Positions 10,733-22,662 are shown, counted from the first letter of the stretch. The stretch: DNA of 64,000 nucleotides from Spinacia oleracea (GCF_020520425.1 NC_079488.1:23748247-23812246); one strand, 5' to 3'. The notes: generated from the sequence alone by a model not told the origin. A program made the numbers and translations.

Positions 10733-12101
10733 ATGGTTGTGTCCTTTGAAAGTGCCTTGAACTCGTGGCTTGGTTCGCTATGCAAATTGGAGAAAAGGGA
10801 GCTTGATGGCATGCATCTTGGGGTGCTCGTCTCTTTCCGGTTTGTAAAATTGGATTTGCACTTCATTCTTGCTGCTCTGGAGGCTTGGGATCCAAATCAT
10901 CATGTCTTCCGCTTTGGAAATAATGAGGTATGTCCCCTCCCTGAGGAATTTAGTGCTATATTGGGGTGGCCCATTATGCTGGAGCCATGCATGCCCAGTG
11001 TTGAAGAACACTTTTTCTTGAGTTTTGAAAGGTATTTGGGCTTGAAGCCCCCACTTTTGAGTGCTGTTGTATATGGCAGAGGGGTGGATTTGTCCCTCTT
11101 TGTCACCTACTTTGTTGGGCTTGATGTTCCCAAAGTTTTCCGCCTGAGAGCCTTGAGTTTTTGTATTTTCGCTCGCTTCCTCTTTTCGAAGTAGAGGTTT
11201 GGCAATGGTGATGCCTCCCTAATAGAGATTGTAGAGCAGTTTGCTAAAGGTCGGGACCCAATGCCGCTCGTGATTGGCAAAACATGGACGGGCCTTGACA
11301 TGCTGAAGTCGGACCCCTCTTTTCTGCCGTCGGGAAGTCCGGTATTACTCCAAGTAAGGATCTGGAGCCTTCTTGTATGTTGAATTTGTACTTGTATTTG
11401 AATTTCGAATTTTGAAATGCACTTCTTGTATACTCCCCAAGGTTTGGCTTATGGAGAGGCTCATGTTGGTGGCACCACCGGAGAACATGGAGAGCTATAA
11501 CAGAAAGGGATTCACTGTGCGGCCCATGCTGTATGGCCGGCTTTCATTGGATGAGTGGCGATGCGCACTCTCTGGGATTGAATCTTGTATAAGGTGGGTA
11601 GTTCCTTGGTGGGGAATTGCTGCTATGAGACATGCCCCTGGTTCTACTGCTTTGAGGGTGCCAAGCCTCACAATGTTGGTCTTCTACTCACCTGCTCGAG
11701 TGATGAGACAATATGGCTTGAAACAGGAGATCCCGGACTGTACTGAAGAGAACCCGAAACCTGTTGCGCTGAATGCAAATCGTCTTGAAGTTTAGAGGCG
11801 GTATTGGGTCGCCAAACCATTCTTGAGTATTCAGTTCCCACCTGAGCCGGTTATTCTGTCTGCGGGGTACATTGTATAGATGAGAGGTCTAAGCCATAGG
11901 GACATTTCTCTCTCCGGACCAGCTAGAGTCCGAGGTTCTAGAGCTAGACGTCCTGCATCATCTGACTATGAGGAAGGTGACGGGAGTGTGGCCCATCCGG
12001 TGCTTGGTTCGGAATCCAAAGGAGGTTCGTCGTCCTCCCGTCTTGGAAGGCTTGCAAGTTCCTTCTCCCGTCGTTTGGGCAAGGGGAAGATTGATGATTG
12101 A
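10733..12101 (+). pseudogene. antisense gene 2 of the Tat element (PMD/DUF7745-like)
   Basis: Two exons are visible: 10733-11353 and 11442-12101, with intron 11354-11441 (GTAAGG...CCCCAAG). The first exon starts MVVSFESALNSWLGSLCKLE and contains PLPEEFSAILGWP, the pattern of the plant mobile domain and related DUF7745-type domains that occur in plant transposons and in the MAIN/PP7-like regulators. The second exon has a W-rich block with VPWWGIAAMRH and a Ser/Arg-rich basic tail. The reading frame is kept over the whole length except for three stops, all TAG (11192-11194, 11793-11795, 11877-11879). It converges on pol, whose end lies 500 bp away. Function in the element is unknown; the domain family is the inferred part. 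Confidence 0.6.
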
Positions 12102-12601
12102 TTGAGGGAGGAGTCAGGGGATAGTACTCAAGGTGTCAAGACTCGAGAGCATAGTCACCCGGCCCTAGATCTTTGTAGGCTAAATGTGTTTGAAATTGTA
12201 TTGGAATGAATTGTGTTTGGAATGTATTTTGAAGATGTGTTTAGAAAATGTGTTTAGGAAGTGAAAAGGCTTTTGAACTTTGCTTCACTTGATCCTGACT
12301 TTGTATTTGAATTAGCTTTTAAGGCTTTAGGGACCAAATAAAAAGTTATTGTGTTAAATTCCGCTTGAACATGCTTTGCTTTGAATTGGCACATTTGGAA
12401 TAAAGACAACAAAAATTGAGTTTTGAAATTTGATTTGATTTTTCGGATGCCCTTAATTGAGGAGATTTTGAATTTTTTGTATTAAAGTGGCCGGGCCTCG
12501 AAATGAGGTTGCCTGCGTGTCCCGTTAGGGAATCAGGCCGGACGTAGTTCTGACTAACTTACAGGACTTTGAATTTGGATTCTTGAATTTGAACGTGGAA
12601 C

Positions 12602-13958
12602 TTAGACATAGAACTTCTTGAGTTGATCGAGGTTGGTCAGGGATCTGAATTCTATTCCATCGATGTCTGTTAGTTCGACTGCTTCCCCAGAGAGGATCTT
12701 CTTGACAATGTATGGGCCTGTCCAGTTGGGTTTGAATTTTCCCCGTGGGTCCATGGTGCTTTTGCGAAGGGATTTCAGGACAAGCTCACCTTCCTTGATG
12801 TTTCGGGTTCTGACCCTTTTGTTGAAATGTCTGGCCACTCGGCGCTGATAGACTTGTACATGGTGAGCTGCTTGAAGCCGACGCTCATCGAGCATGACTA
12901 GCTCGTCATATCTTGCTTGTACCCATGCAGCTTCTGGGATTTTGCTTTCGAGGACTATACTTAGAGAAGGTATCTCTAGCTCGACAGGTTGTACTGCTTC
13001 CATTCCATAGACCAATGAGAACGGAGTTGCACCAGTTGAAGTGCGAATTGAAGTTCGATATCCCCACAATGCGAAATGCAGCTTCTGGGGCCAGTCCTTG
13101 TAATTGGTAGTCATTTTCATGATGATAGTTTTGACATTCTTGTTGGCTGCTTCGACTGCCCCATTGGTTTGTGGGCGATAAGGTGAAGAGCGATGATGTT
13201 GAATCTTGTACTCGGTGAATAGATCTTCACACTCTCCTTGAAAATGGGTTCTCTGGTCACTGATGAACTCGTGAGGAACGTCGTGTCTGCATATGATGTT
13301 TTCTTGTATGAACTGGGCCACTTGCTTGGAACCCAACACTTTGAATAACCTGGTCTCGACCCATTTGGTGAAATAGTCGATGGCGACCAGTATGAACTCA
13401 TGACCCCCGGTGCCTGTTGGAGTGACTTTGCTGATGACGTCGATACCCCAGGTTGAGAATGGCTATGGTGATGATTGAGAGTATAGCAATGATGGTGGAA
13501 TGTGCTTCAGATTTGCGCACTTTTGACATGTAGGACATTTCTTGACAAAGAAGTAGCAATCCCGTTCGAGGGTAGTCCAGTAGTATCGAGCCCTGATGAT
13601 CTTGAGGGCTAGCATTTTCCCATTCATGTGGGTGTCACAGACTCCAGCATGTATGTTGTCCATGACTCTTTGAGCTTCGTGCTTGTCAACACATCGGAGG
13701 TTAGGACCGCCAAGGGACCTTTTGTGTAGAATGCCGCCTTCTATGACGAAATTGGCTAATTGTAATCGTAGAGCCCTTTGATTCTTGCTTGAGAAGTGTG
13801 GGGGGATACTCTGAATTTTGTAGATACCTTTGAATGTCTGTAAACCAAGGTTCATCTTTGTCTTGCTCGACGTCGTCGATAGCATGGACATATGCTGCTT
13901 CTTGACGTGTTTCAATTGTAAGTGGCATTTCAACCATGCCGCTTGGAATGTTGATCAT
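12602..13958 (-). pseudogene. integrase part of the Tat polyprotein
   Basis: The zinc-binding region is present (H..H..C..C: HAGVCDTHMNG to KKCPTCQK, about 13660-13515), followed by the catalytic core with its three acidic positions (GIDVI, ISDQ and NGAVEAANK) and a C-terminal domain ending at 12602. The enzyme would insert the element's cDNA into the chromosome. Breaks: a TAG stop at about 13461-13463 just before the core, a frame change near 13340-13400, and a frame change near 13930. The lesions make a functional protein impossible. It directly follows the second RNase H. Confidence 0.85.
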
Positions 13959-14990
13959 TGAGGCCAGTTTTGCGAGTGCATCGGCAAATTGGTTTTCCTC
14001 TCTTGGGAGGTATGTATAGCGAAGCTCTTCTATTTGCTCAGACAGCTGTTAAAGGTAGGACTGGTATGGAGCCAAGCTCTCGCTCCTCACTTTCCATTTG
14101 CCGAAAATTTGATTGATGATTAGGGAAGAATCCCCGTACACTCGAAGTTTCTGGACACCCAATGTTAAGGCGGCTTCCAGACCCATGATGCATGCTTCAT
14201 ATTCTGCCGCATTGTTTGTGACGTTGAATTACAGTTTTGTTGATATAGGAATGTGAGTGCCGTCTGGGGCTACTAGGATTGCTCCAAAACCACATCCGTT
14301 GTGGTTGGAAGCACCGTCAAAATGCATTGACCAACTGTCATCACTGGTCATTAAGATTTGCTCGTCGGGTAAGTCGTAATCTTCCTCTTCTGCCTCGACA
14401 GGACAGTCGGCTAGGAAATCTGAGACTGCTGAACCCTTGATAGACTTCTGTGAAATGTATTTGAGGTCAAATTCTGCTAGCATGACCAACCATCTGGACA
14501 ACCGTCCGTTGAGTGCTGGTTTTTCGAATAGATACTTAAGAGGATCCGCTTTGCTGATCACATGTACCGTATGGGAGAGCATGTAGTGTCGTAGTTTCTT
14601 TGTGGCCCAAACCAAGGCGATGCTGAGTTTCTCGAGCTGAGTGTATTTGGCCTCGTACTCGATCAGCTTTTTTCTTATGTAGTATACGGCATTCTCCTTG
14701 CCTTCAATTTCCTGGGCAAGCATAGCCCCAACTGCTGAATCTGTTGTTGTGAGGTAGAGCCTGAGGGGAAACCCTGGCATGGCTGGCTTTAATACTGGTG
14801 GGTTGGAAAGGTAGCTTTTGATTGTGTCGAATGCATGCTGACAGTCGTCATCCCACACTTTGGGCTCCCTTTTTCGGAGCTTTCGAAGTACCGGTTCACA
14901 GATCATCGTGAGTCTTGAAATGAACCTGCTGATATGTTGTAGTCTGCCGAGAAAACCCCGAATTTCCTTTTCATTCATTGGTGGTTGCAT
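13959..14990 (-). pseudogene. RT thumb, RNase H and second (archaeal-type) RNase H
   Basis: The frame 14990-14229 starts in the RT connection (EIRGFLGRLQHISRF), runs through the Ty3/gypsy RNase H (block around TTTDSAVGAMLAQE, then YEAKYTQLEK), and enters a second RNase H at MHFDGASNHNGCGFGAIL. Similarity continues past a TAA at about 14228 (NNAAEYEA, then VYGDSSLI) and past a second TAA near 14048 (ADALAKLAS). The additional RNase H is the diagnostic feature of the Tat group. Both stops can be explained as CAA to TAA changes. Confidence 0.85.
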
Positions 14991-16164
14991 CTCGAGAATT
15001 GCCTTGATTTTCCTCTATGCCCCGAGAGCTGATAACATATCCGAGTAACTTGCCTAACGTTACCCCGAATGCACACTTTTGAGGATTGAGCCTCATATTG
15101 TATTGCCTGAGCCTGTTGAAAAACTTTCGAAGTACTGAGGTATGCTCGTGTCGCTCTTTGGATTTGACAATCATGTCGTCGACATATACCTCAATTTCCC
15201 TGTGAATCATATCGCTCATGATGGTTGTGGCTGTTCTTTGATAAGTTGCTCCTGCGTTCTTTAGTCCGAATGGCATAATTGTATAGAAATATGTGCCCCA
15301 CTGAGTGATGAAGGTTGTCTTCTCCATGTCCTCCTCTGCCATGGGAATCTGATTGTAGCCTGCGTACCCGTCCATAAAAGAGAGTAAGGCATGATTTGCG
15401 GTGTTGTCGACCAACATGTCGATGTGAGGCAATGGAAAACCGTCTTTAGGGCTGGCCCTGTTAAGATCTCTGTAGTCCAAACACATTCGTACTTTTGTAT
15501 CTTTCTTTGGAACTGGGACGACATTTGCAATCCATTCTGGATATTTTGCTTCTCGAATAAACCCGGCCTCTAGCTGCTTGGAGACCTCTTCTTGAATTTT
15601 GAGGGAAACATCCGGTTTCATGCGACGGAGTTTCTGCTTGATGGGTTTTGAACCTGGAATAAGGGGAATTGTATGCTGGCCGATGCTTGGATCAACCCCT
15701 AGCATATCATGATAGGACCATGCGAAGACATCCACATACTCTGAAAGTAGCTTGATAAGATCGTCCCGCTCTGCTTGAGAAAGAGTTAAACCAATCTGAA
15801 CTAGTTTTGAATCACTGTTGTTAGAAAGGTTGATTTTTTCTGTTTCCTCAATTATGGGCGTCCTGTTTTCGTGATTTTCGATAGCTTTTAGAAATTCAAA
15901 GTCAGTTTCTTGTGAAGCAAAGTTGTTTGGATTAGGATTGTGTTTTGAATTAGGACTCGAAGAGTAAGTAGAAATTGAAGTGTTATTGAAATCAGCAATC
16001 ATTACATCGATTGTTTTGACTTGAAGCTCGGCCTTTTGAGGCTCTTGATTGATGCAAGACTCTAGTTCTAGACACTTAGACTCGTTGCTAGACTCAGATC
16101 CAGACTCATCCTCTGACTCGGACTCGCTCATCCTAGATCCTTCGCCCACAGTAATCTTGAACAT
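14971..16164 (-). pseudogene. reverse transcriptase part of the Tat polyprotein
   Basis: Canonical RT blocks are seen: the MCLDYRDLN block, FPLPHIDMLVD, the FMDGYAGYNQI block, MPFGLKNAGATYQR and the catalytic YVDDMIVKS. It copies element RNA into DNA in cytoplasmic virus-like particles. The first 110 codons are an acidic, Ser/Asn-rich linker. After CAFGVTLGKLLGYVISSRGI the frame is lost (about 15010) and resumes in the next frame at 14990, i.e. a small indel. The frame overlaps the protease region by 37 bases in another frame, a further break of a once continuous polyprotein. Confidence 0.9.
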
Positions 16165-17864
16165 TTTGCCATTTGGAGCAGATATCTTGAGAGACTTCTC
16201 CAGCCATTGACCATCTTCTCACTTGGAGTAATTAGCTTAGATGGGTCGAAATCTTCAATTTGAGTGATCATTTGAACCATGGTGTCTTCGGAAATGATTG
16301 GGGTTATTTCCTGGCCAAACAATAGACCGAAAGCTGATGAATCAAGGCATTCAGAGGTAGCCTTGTCTTGTATCGGAGGAGCATCCTCTAGAAAGTGACA
16401 GTCTTGAAAAATCTTGAACCCAGGGTAAAGGATCCCCTTTGAAGAGTCATAGAAAGGTTCTGGGAAGTCAAAGTATAAGTCATCCTCTCCTTCTTTCACG
16501 AATTGCCCATTGAGTGTGAGTTGATGAGGAGGTATTTTGAATTGATCTTTGCCGGCTCGACGGGCCTTTAGCTTAGCCTTTTGCTGCTTGTCATCGAACT
16601 TAGTTGGCTCGTATCCCAGTCCGCAACAGTTAGTCTGTCCTTGGGCCTTGAAAGGAGATTCGGTGGGTGGTGGCAGAGTAGTGCCCAAGAAGCGCCCACG
16701 CTTGATCATCATTCGCTTTGCCATGGGATTCATTCTGGATTCGATGGCTCCAACTTCAGCACTGAATCCCCAAAGGTCTTCGTCGTTGTCATCATGTTCG
16801 ATTAATATTAGAGCCTTGTCGGCTATTTTGGTCCTTGGATGGGACGCATGCAGGGTAATGACATTTCCTTGGACCTCCATTTGGACTTTCTGGTGGAGTG
16901 TAGATGTTACTGCTTTGAGGTCATGGATCCAAGGTCTTCCCAACAGGAGATTGAAACTTGCTTTGATGTTGAGCACTTGAAAGCTTACTTTCCGCTCGAT
17001 CGCCCCTGTGCGGAGTAGTAGAGTGAGAGTTCTCATTGCTTCCCGGCGAGTGTTGTCATAGGCACGAACACCTTGGGAGGAACTAGAAAAGTCACTAGGG
17101 GTGAAACCCGAATTTTCAGCAGTGCGGAGAGGACACACATTCATAGCTGATCCATTGTCCACTAGAGTCATGGGGATGATCTTGTCTTTGTATTCAATTG
17201 TCAGATAGAGAGCCTTGTGATGGCCTGCCCCCTCAGGTGGGAGGTGTTCATTAGTAAAGGTGATTCCTTCTTCCAGATTTGTTAGTAACCCGATCAACTC
17301 GTCAGGAGTGACTTCTGGGGTGACATTCAACTTGACAAGAGCATTGATAAGAGCAGTGCGGTGCTCCACAGAGGAAGTAGCCATGAGTTGCCAGATATTA
17401 ACCTCTGCCTTAGTGCGCTTCAATTGCTTGATTAGAGGGTTCTCCTCGGTGGGTAGAGGAAAATTAGTTGTCGATGTCGTTCTGTTGGTTGGCTCTTGAA
17501 TTCGACCAGACCTAGTCATGACTTGAACACTATTTTCTGCCTTAGGGTCCAAGTACCAGTCGGCGCTCACGATTTCTCGGCATTCATCGTCATAGATGTT
17601 TTCAATAGGAAGGTCCTGATATGTGTCTTCATCATCGCTGGCCCAGATCCCATAAATGTCTCCTTGAGGTAACCCAGATCTTGAGTTTTCACTTGGCTGC
17701 ACAAGGTGTGGCACAGGCCTTTGGTTGTGAAATATTTCCTCTACCTCGAAAGGGCCCACAGCATGGAAAAGAGTTTCTTGATTGTCCTCGAGAGCCCTTA
17801 TGCGAGCCTCCGCTTCCTCAACACGTTCATAGAGCTCTGCTATAGCTGCTGCTAGTGAAGTCAT
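16128..17864 (-). pseudogene. N-terminal and protease region of the Tat polyprotein; capsid not found
   Basis: The 578-codon frame starts with a short coiled coil (AAIAELYERVEEAEARIRAL), then an acidic linker, the block LIKQLKRTKAEVNIWQLM that usually lies between Gag and protease in this group, and a retropepsin-like region with the VDNGSAMNVCP active-site block (D-N-G-S in place of the usual D-S/T-G) and LLGRPWIHDL. Downstream is a region rich in basic residues and then acidic residues up to RT. A Ty3-type capsid domain or zinc knuckle is not recognised in the first 170 codons or in the leader. The copy may come from a gag-deleted, non-autonomous lineage. Confidence 0.75.
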
Positions 17865-18162
17865 CTTGAATGGGATTTTGAGAGGAGGAGTCTGAGCACC
17901 TATTTAGGACATGATTTTGAACTTTAGAACTTGAACTTCCCGACACATGATATGATATGCATGCAATGAATGAGACCTAGACTTGACTCTAAGTGCCACT
18001 CCGAAGATTCGGGATTTTGGATTTTTGTACTTGTATCCGGGATTTGCAACCCGTTGGAAATGTTTGAGAGGAGCCTTCATTATTTTCTGGAAGTTGACTC
18101 TTTGTACTAGAACTTGGAATATCGAAAAATGAATGTTTCGACCTATTGGAAATTGGACTATT

Positions 18163-18790
18163 TTAGGGGCATTTCAACCCATTCGAGAATTTTGGAAATT
18201 GGACTTGTACTAGGAAATTGAATTTTGTATTATTTCAAGGGAATTTCAACCTGTTGGACTTGGAGTATTTGAAGGGAATTTCAACCCGATTGAAAGGGAA
18301 TTGATTTTGTATTATTTCAAGGGAATTTCAACCCGTCAGTATTTTAGGGGAATTTCAACCCGTTGGAAAATTGGAACTTGTATTATTTTAGGGGAGTTTC
18401 AACCCAATTGGATTTCGAAGTATTTTGGGGGAATTTCAACCCGTCAATATTTTAGGGGAATTTCAACCCAATTGGATTTCGAAGTATTTTGGGGGAATTT
18501 CAACCCGTCAATATTTTAGGGGAATTTCAACCCATTGGAGAATTGGAACTTGTATTATTTTAGGGGAGTTTCAACCCGTTGGAAAATTGGACTTGTACTA
18601 TTTCAGGGGATTTTCTACCCGTTGGAAGTATTTGGAATGGGGTTTGTATTATTTTAGGGGATTTTCAACCCGGAGATAGAACATGGAATTTGAATTTGTA
18701 TTATTTCAGGGGATTTTCAACCCATTGGAAGTGTTGGACTTGTATTATTTCAGGGGCTTTTCAACCTGTTGGAAGTATTTTGAATTTTGT
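18163..18790 (-). repeat. minisatellite 1 in the leader (GGGAATTTCAACCCGTTGG)
   Basis: About 13 copies of a unit with core AGGGGAATTTCAACCCGTTG, 40-60 bp apart, with spacers of the TTGGAACTTGTATTATTT type. It lies between primer binding site and polyprotein, where Ogre/Tat elements often have long variable leaders. Confidence 0.8.
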
Positions 18791-18924
18791 ACTGGGGAGC
18801 AAATAGAAAGAAAGAGTTTTTTGTAACTTGAAGATGAACTTGAAATTTGAATTTGACTCGAAGTTTGAACTTTGAAATGGAAAAGACGCACTTTTGTATA
18901 TAGGATATGAGGCTTTTTATTTTG

Positions 18925-19745
18925 AAAACTCCGGCATCATGCCGCCATGGAGTTGAGGGATTGAATTTGGAAACTTGAAAGTCCGGCCTTATGCCGCCGT
19001 GGACTTGGAATCTTTAAGTATAGGACTTGAGATTGAATTGAGGACTTCGAACTTGAGGTTTGAAATATGGAATAGAAAATTCGGCATTACGACGGCATGA
19101 ATTTGGAATTTGACACTTGAAGCTTTGAAATTTTGAAAGATCGAGTTGGAAGGTTGGCATTATGCCGGTATGGGTTTGGACATTTGAACTTGAGATTTTG
19201 AGATTAGAGTTGGCAACTTGAGTTTGAGGTTTGACGACTTGAATGTTTGACATAGAAAAATCCGGCATTACGCCGTTGGATTTGAGTTTTGAACTTGAAA
19301 TTTGACTAGAAAATCCGGCATCGTGACGCCGTTGGATTTGAGTTTTGAACTTGAAACTTTGACTAGGAAATCCGGCATTATGACACCGTTGGATTTGAGT
19401 TTTGAACTTTGAAATTCGACTAGAAAATCCGGCATTATGACGCCATTGAATAGAGCCTTGAATTTGGAATTTGAAACTCGAAATCGGAACTAGAAAATCC
19501 GGCATTATGGCGCCGTTGGATTTGAACTTGAAAATTGAGGTTTTGGACTAGAAAATTTGAATTTGAACTTGAAACTCGAAATTTGGACTATAAAATCCGG
19601 CATTATGACGCCGTTGGATTTGAACTTTGACTTGGAAACTTGAGGTTTGGATTTGAAAATCTGGCATTATGACGCCGTTGGATGAATTTGAACTTGGAAT
19701 TTAGACTCGAAAATTCGGCATTATGACGCCGTTGGATTGAATTTT
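18925..19745 (-). repeat. minisatellite 2 in the leader (CCGGCATTATGACGCCG)
   Basis: About 13 copies of a unit of roughly 55-60 bp with core AAAATCCGGCATTATGACGC and a spacer of TTTGAACTTGAAA type. The core holds the inverted repeat CGGC...GCCG. The 163-codon minus-strand frame at 19014-19505 is only translated repeat. Confidence 0.8.
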
Positions 19746-20630
19746 GAATTTGGCATTTGTGTGTGAGGCGTGTTTAAGGGTTTTGAATCAAATGGAGTGA
19801 CACTCCTAAAGACCCTAAAATCGGCGATTTAGATGCATGAGGTTTGAATGATGCTCCTAGGGGTTTGGTTTCCTAGTTGGAGGCTAATTGGTTTTGGAAA
19901 GCTAGAACTCGAGGTTAGCCATTCACGCGTGCAAAGACGCCCACACAATGCACAAGTAGCACGTTGTCACACTAGTCATGAATATGGATGCGACATGCAA
20001 AGTTCTCAACCTAAGGTCGGTCTAAGTTTTGTATGATGTAAGTGGTCGGCTTAGGGTGTCAAAAGGTACTCGACTAAGAGACGGATCCGGCGACAACTTT
20101 CACATCCGCCTAAGGGAAGTGTGTGTCGGCAGACGGCCTCCATACTTGACATCGGGAACGTCAAGTAAATGCCAAGTTTTGGTAGGTGCGGAAATGGTCA
20201 CACACTTTGGTCGGGAACCGTATGGAGAGTCACCATTTCGTTGCCCCCGGGGCTAGCCCGAATGTAGAACACATCCGTTTGGGCAAAGGTAGAAATTCAT
20301 TTTGCACAATATGGTTTTCGAAAAATGCATGAAATGCCTAGAAATTGAAATTGAAATCGTACTTGAATTTGTATTTGTAAAGCTCGTTTTTCGGCACTCG
20401 TTCACGAGGTTTGGGAGCGTCCTTCCAGATTCAAAAATAGACTAACTCCCAACACAAAAAGTTGAGCAAAAGTGGGAAACAAGCCACTATCAGCCACTGT
20501 CCTGGATGCAGGCAGTGGTGTTTGGTGCAGGGGCTGCACCTGGCGCCAGTGCTGGCATCCGGTACTTAAGCAGATCAGTGGCTTTGCTGCTCGAAATCTG
20601 CTCACATTTTCGAAATTGAAATTAGTAAAG

Positions 20631-20648
20631 TCCCCAGTGGAGTCGCCA
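20631..20648 (-). other. primer binding site of the Tat element
   Basis: Read on the minus strand this is TGGCGACTCCACTGGGGA, four bases after the LTR end at 20653. It starts with TGG, as expected for pairing with a tRNA 3' CCA end. The tRNA was not identified. Confidence 0.75.
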
Positions 20649-20652
20649 GAAT

Positions 20653-22662
20653 TGTAGGGGTTTTTTTTTTGCAACTGCAATTGTTTCCCGCTCTACAAAA
20701 GGGGTGGTTCTTTAGAAAACCATTGTATTTTTGCACCTCGAAGGAGTCCCCACCAAACATTGTTTAAAGTCTCGTTTGGAAAGACCGCAATTGACTCTAT
20801 TTTGGATAAGGCTTTGAATCCTCGAAACGGATGGGTGAGATCCGGGCACGGGAACGAAATGCTTATTCCGCGAGCTTTAGAAATATTCAAGTACGTTGGC
20901 ACAACATTTTTTCGAAAATATACCCTAGATTAGACTATGTGGGTTTGAATTTAGAGCAAATAAAATCTCTAATTGTATGGTGGTCACTTTGCTTTAAAGA
21001 TTGATTTAAAGGAACCTAAGGCCGGTTTGTCCAAGAAATTATCTTTGTTAAGCGTGATGTAACCTTGTATTTTGTTGTATTTAGCATGTGCGGTGATGAA
21101 AGCAATAAAGCAAATAAAGCAACATCACAATACTCAATAAAGTGCGGAATTAGTAAATACAAGACCCCCTTGAGATGGACTATGGAGTAGGTCCACATTG
21201 CCTAGAAATGGACTAGGCAAGTAAAGATGCGGAATTGAAAGTGCGGAATTGAAATTGCGGAATTGAAATTGCGGAATTGAAAGTGCGATGTTGAAAGTGT
21301 GGTATTGAAATTGCGGTATTGAAATTGCGGTATTGAAAGGTGCGATATTGAAATTGCAATATTGAAAGGTGCATAATTGAAACTTGTACTTGGGCACATG
21401 AGATTCCAACGCCAAGCGGCTCCTTAAAAATAAGTGCGCCCGACACGAATTCAAAGCCAAAAATCTCAACTTGGGAGAGGTTGCACAACCCAAATATCCT
21501 AGACTTGCATATTGAACTTGAACTTGAAAACTTGAATATTGAAATATTGAACTTGAAAATGCTTGAACTTGAAAGGATCCTAGTTTAGAGAAGTAGTCAT
21601 GAACAACCCTAAACATGGTGGGATCTTGAAATTTGAAAACTTGAACTTGTATATTGAAAAATGGAGTTTTGAATCTCAAAAGACTAAACCTTTAAGGATT
21701 AAAAGGTGTCATCTTCGATTACTCCATGCTTGAAAGTGATTCTAGTTCAAAGAAGTGATTGTAAACGACTTAGAACATCCTTGAAACTTGAAAGTTTGCA
21801 TTTTTGTATTTTGAAAAGTTTTGATTTTTGAAAACATGTATGATTGTTGCAAGTGGCATTTTTAATAATAAAAATTCCAACTTAGTAATCATTTTGAAAT
21901 CAAAACAACATGATTGATTAGAGTGGGATTCGGATTTACCTATTTAGGTTTAGGCAAGAGCTCCCAATTGCTTAGAATTAGAAATTTTGTATGTGTTTTG
22001 AAGGGTTTTTTATTTGTATTTTGAGGCGTAATGTCAGTATTACGACGTTGTATTGTGTTTTTTCTTTTTTGATGCTGAAAATGAGAGGTATTTATAGGAG
22101 GAATGGGTGAAAAACGCCAGCACACGCCAGCGCAGCACGCCGAGGCAGCGCTGGGCGCTGGTGACGTGGCGTGAATGCCGCCAAAGCAAGGACGCGGGCT
22201 CCGTCCTTGTTTCGTCTTGTAGTGTTGTACCTTTGTGCGAATAGTACTAGGCTTGGCGTTTTGTGTTTGCTTGGAGGTTAAGGCATTATTTTGCGTCTAA
22301 AAACAAGCCTTTCTCGGGTTTTGAATTCCGGTTTTACGGGACGGGGCCCGGCATGCTCGATTTTGTGGGTCGGCGCCCGAACTTGACTTGCCTTATATGA
22401 TTTTGAGTAGAAAAGGCCTAGTAAAACCAATGGGATGGTCTACTAGATGAGATTGTACTTGGATTTTGAAATTGGATTTTGAAAGTTGTATTTTGTACCG
22501 AGTTCCGGTTCCCCTCCCGGAACTCGGGGGTTGGATTTTGGATCTTGAATTTTGGAAATGTTCTTAGCAATTGGGATTTCCGCCTGGAGTTATTCCAACC
22601 GCCTAGTAAGGTTAATGGTATCGTCATCATCCCAAAGGGGAGACACAAATTAGGTGTTTACA
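20653..22662 (-). repeat. 5' LTR of the Tat element
   Basis: On the minus strand the LTR starts TGTAAACACCTAATTTGTGT (22662) and ends CCCCTACA (20653), about 2010 bp. It contains a 14-15 bp tandem array (GCGGAATTGAAATT, 21236-21380) and a GC-rich cluster (22121-22165) with CAGCGCTGGGCGCTGG. Its flank at 22663-22667 (ATAGT) would be one target duplication; the partner is outside the window. Confidence 0.75.
21236..21380. repeat. 14-15 bp tandem array within the LTR
   Basis: About ten units of GCGGAATTGAAATT / GCGGTATTGAAAGGT type in a row. The minus-strand frames across it are Phe/Asn/Ile repeats and not genes. Confidence 0.8.

Larger units (their letters stand above)
8536..22662 (-). mobile_element. 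minus-strand Tat-group Ty3/gypsy retrotransposon (3' end outside the window)
   Basis: Order along the minus strand: 5' LTR (22662-20653), primer binding site (20648-20631), a 2.7-kb leader of minisatellites, protease region (17864-16128), RT, RNase H, a second RNase H and integrase down to 12602, and then two genes on the opposite strand (12101-10733 and 10006-8536). The second RNase H plus an antisense gene between integrase and 3' LTR are hallmarks of the Tat (Ogre/Retand) group. The plus-strand element 1-8535 interrupts the distal antisense gene, so the 3' LTR should lie left of the window. The polyprotein is broken many times, so the copy is not autonomous. Confidence 0.75.

Noticed and set aside
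12633..17845. Plus-strand frames opposite the Tat polyprotein (e.g. 16549-16980)
   Set aside because: The minus strand has RT, RNase H and integrase motifs there; the plus frames are antiparallel shadows.
18301..19505. Frames of 60-163 codons over 18.3-19.5 kb
   Set aside because: They are translations of the two minisatellites and repeat the same peptide.
21134..21679. Minus-strand frame of 181 codons rich in Phe/Gln/Asn
   Set aside because: It crosses the 14-bp LTR array and shows only repeat-derived sequence.
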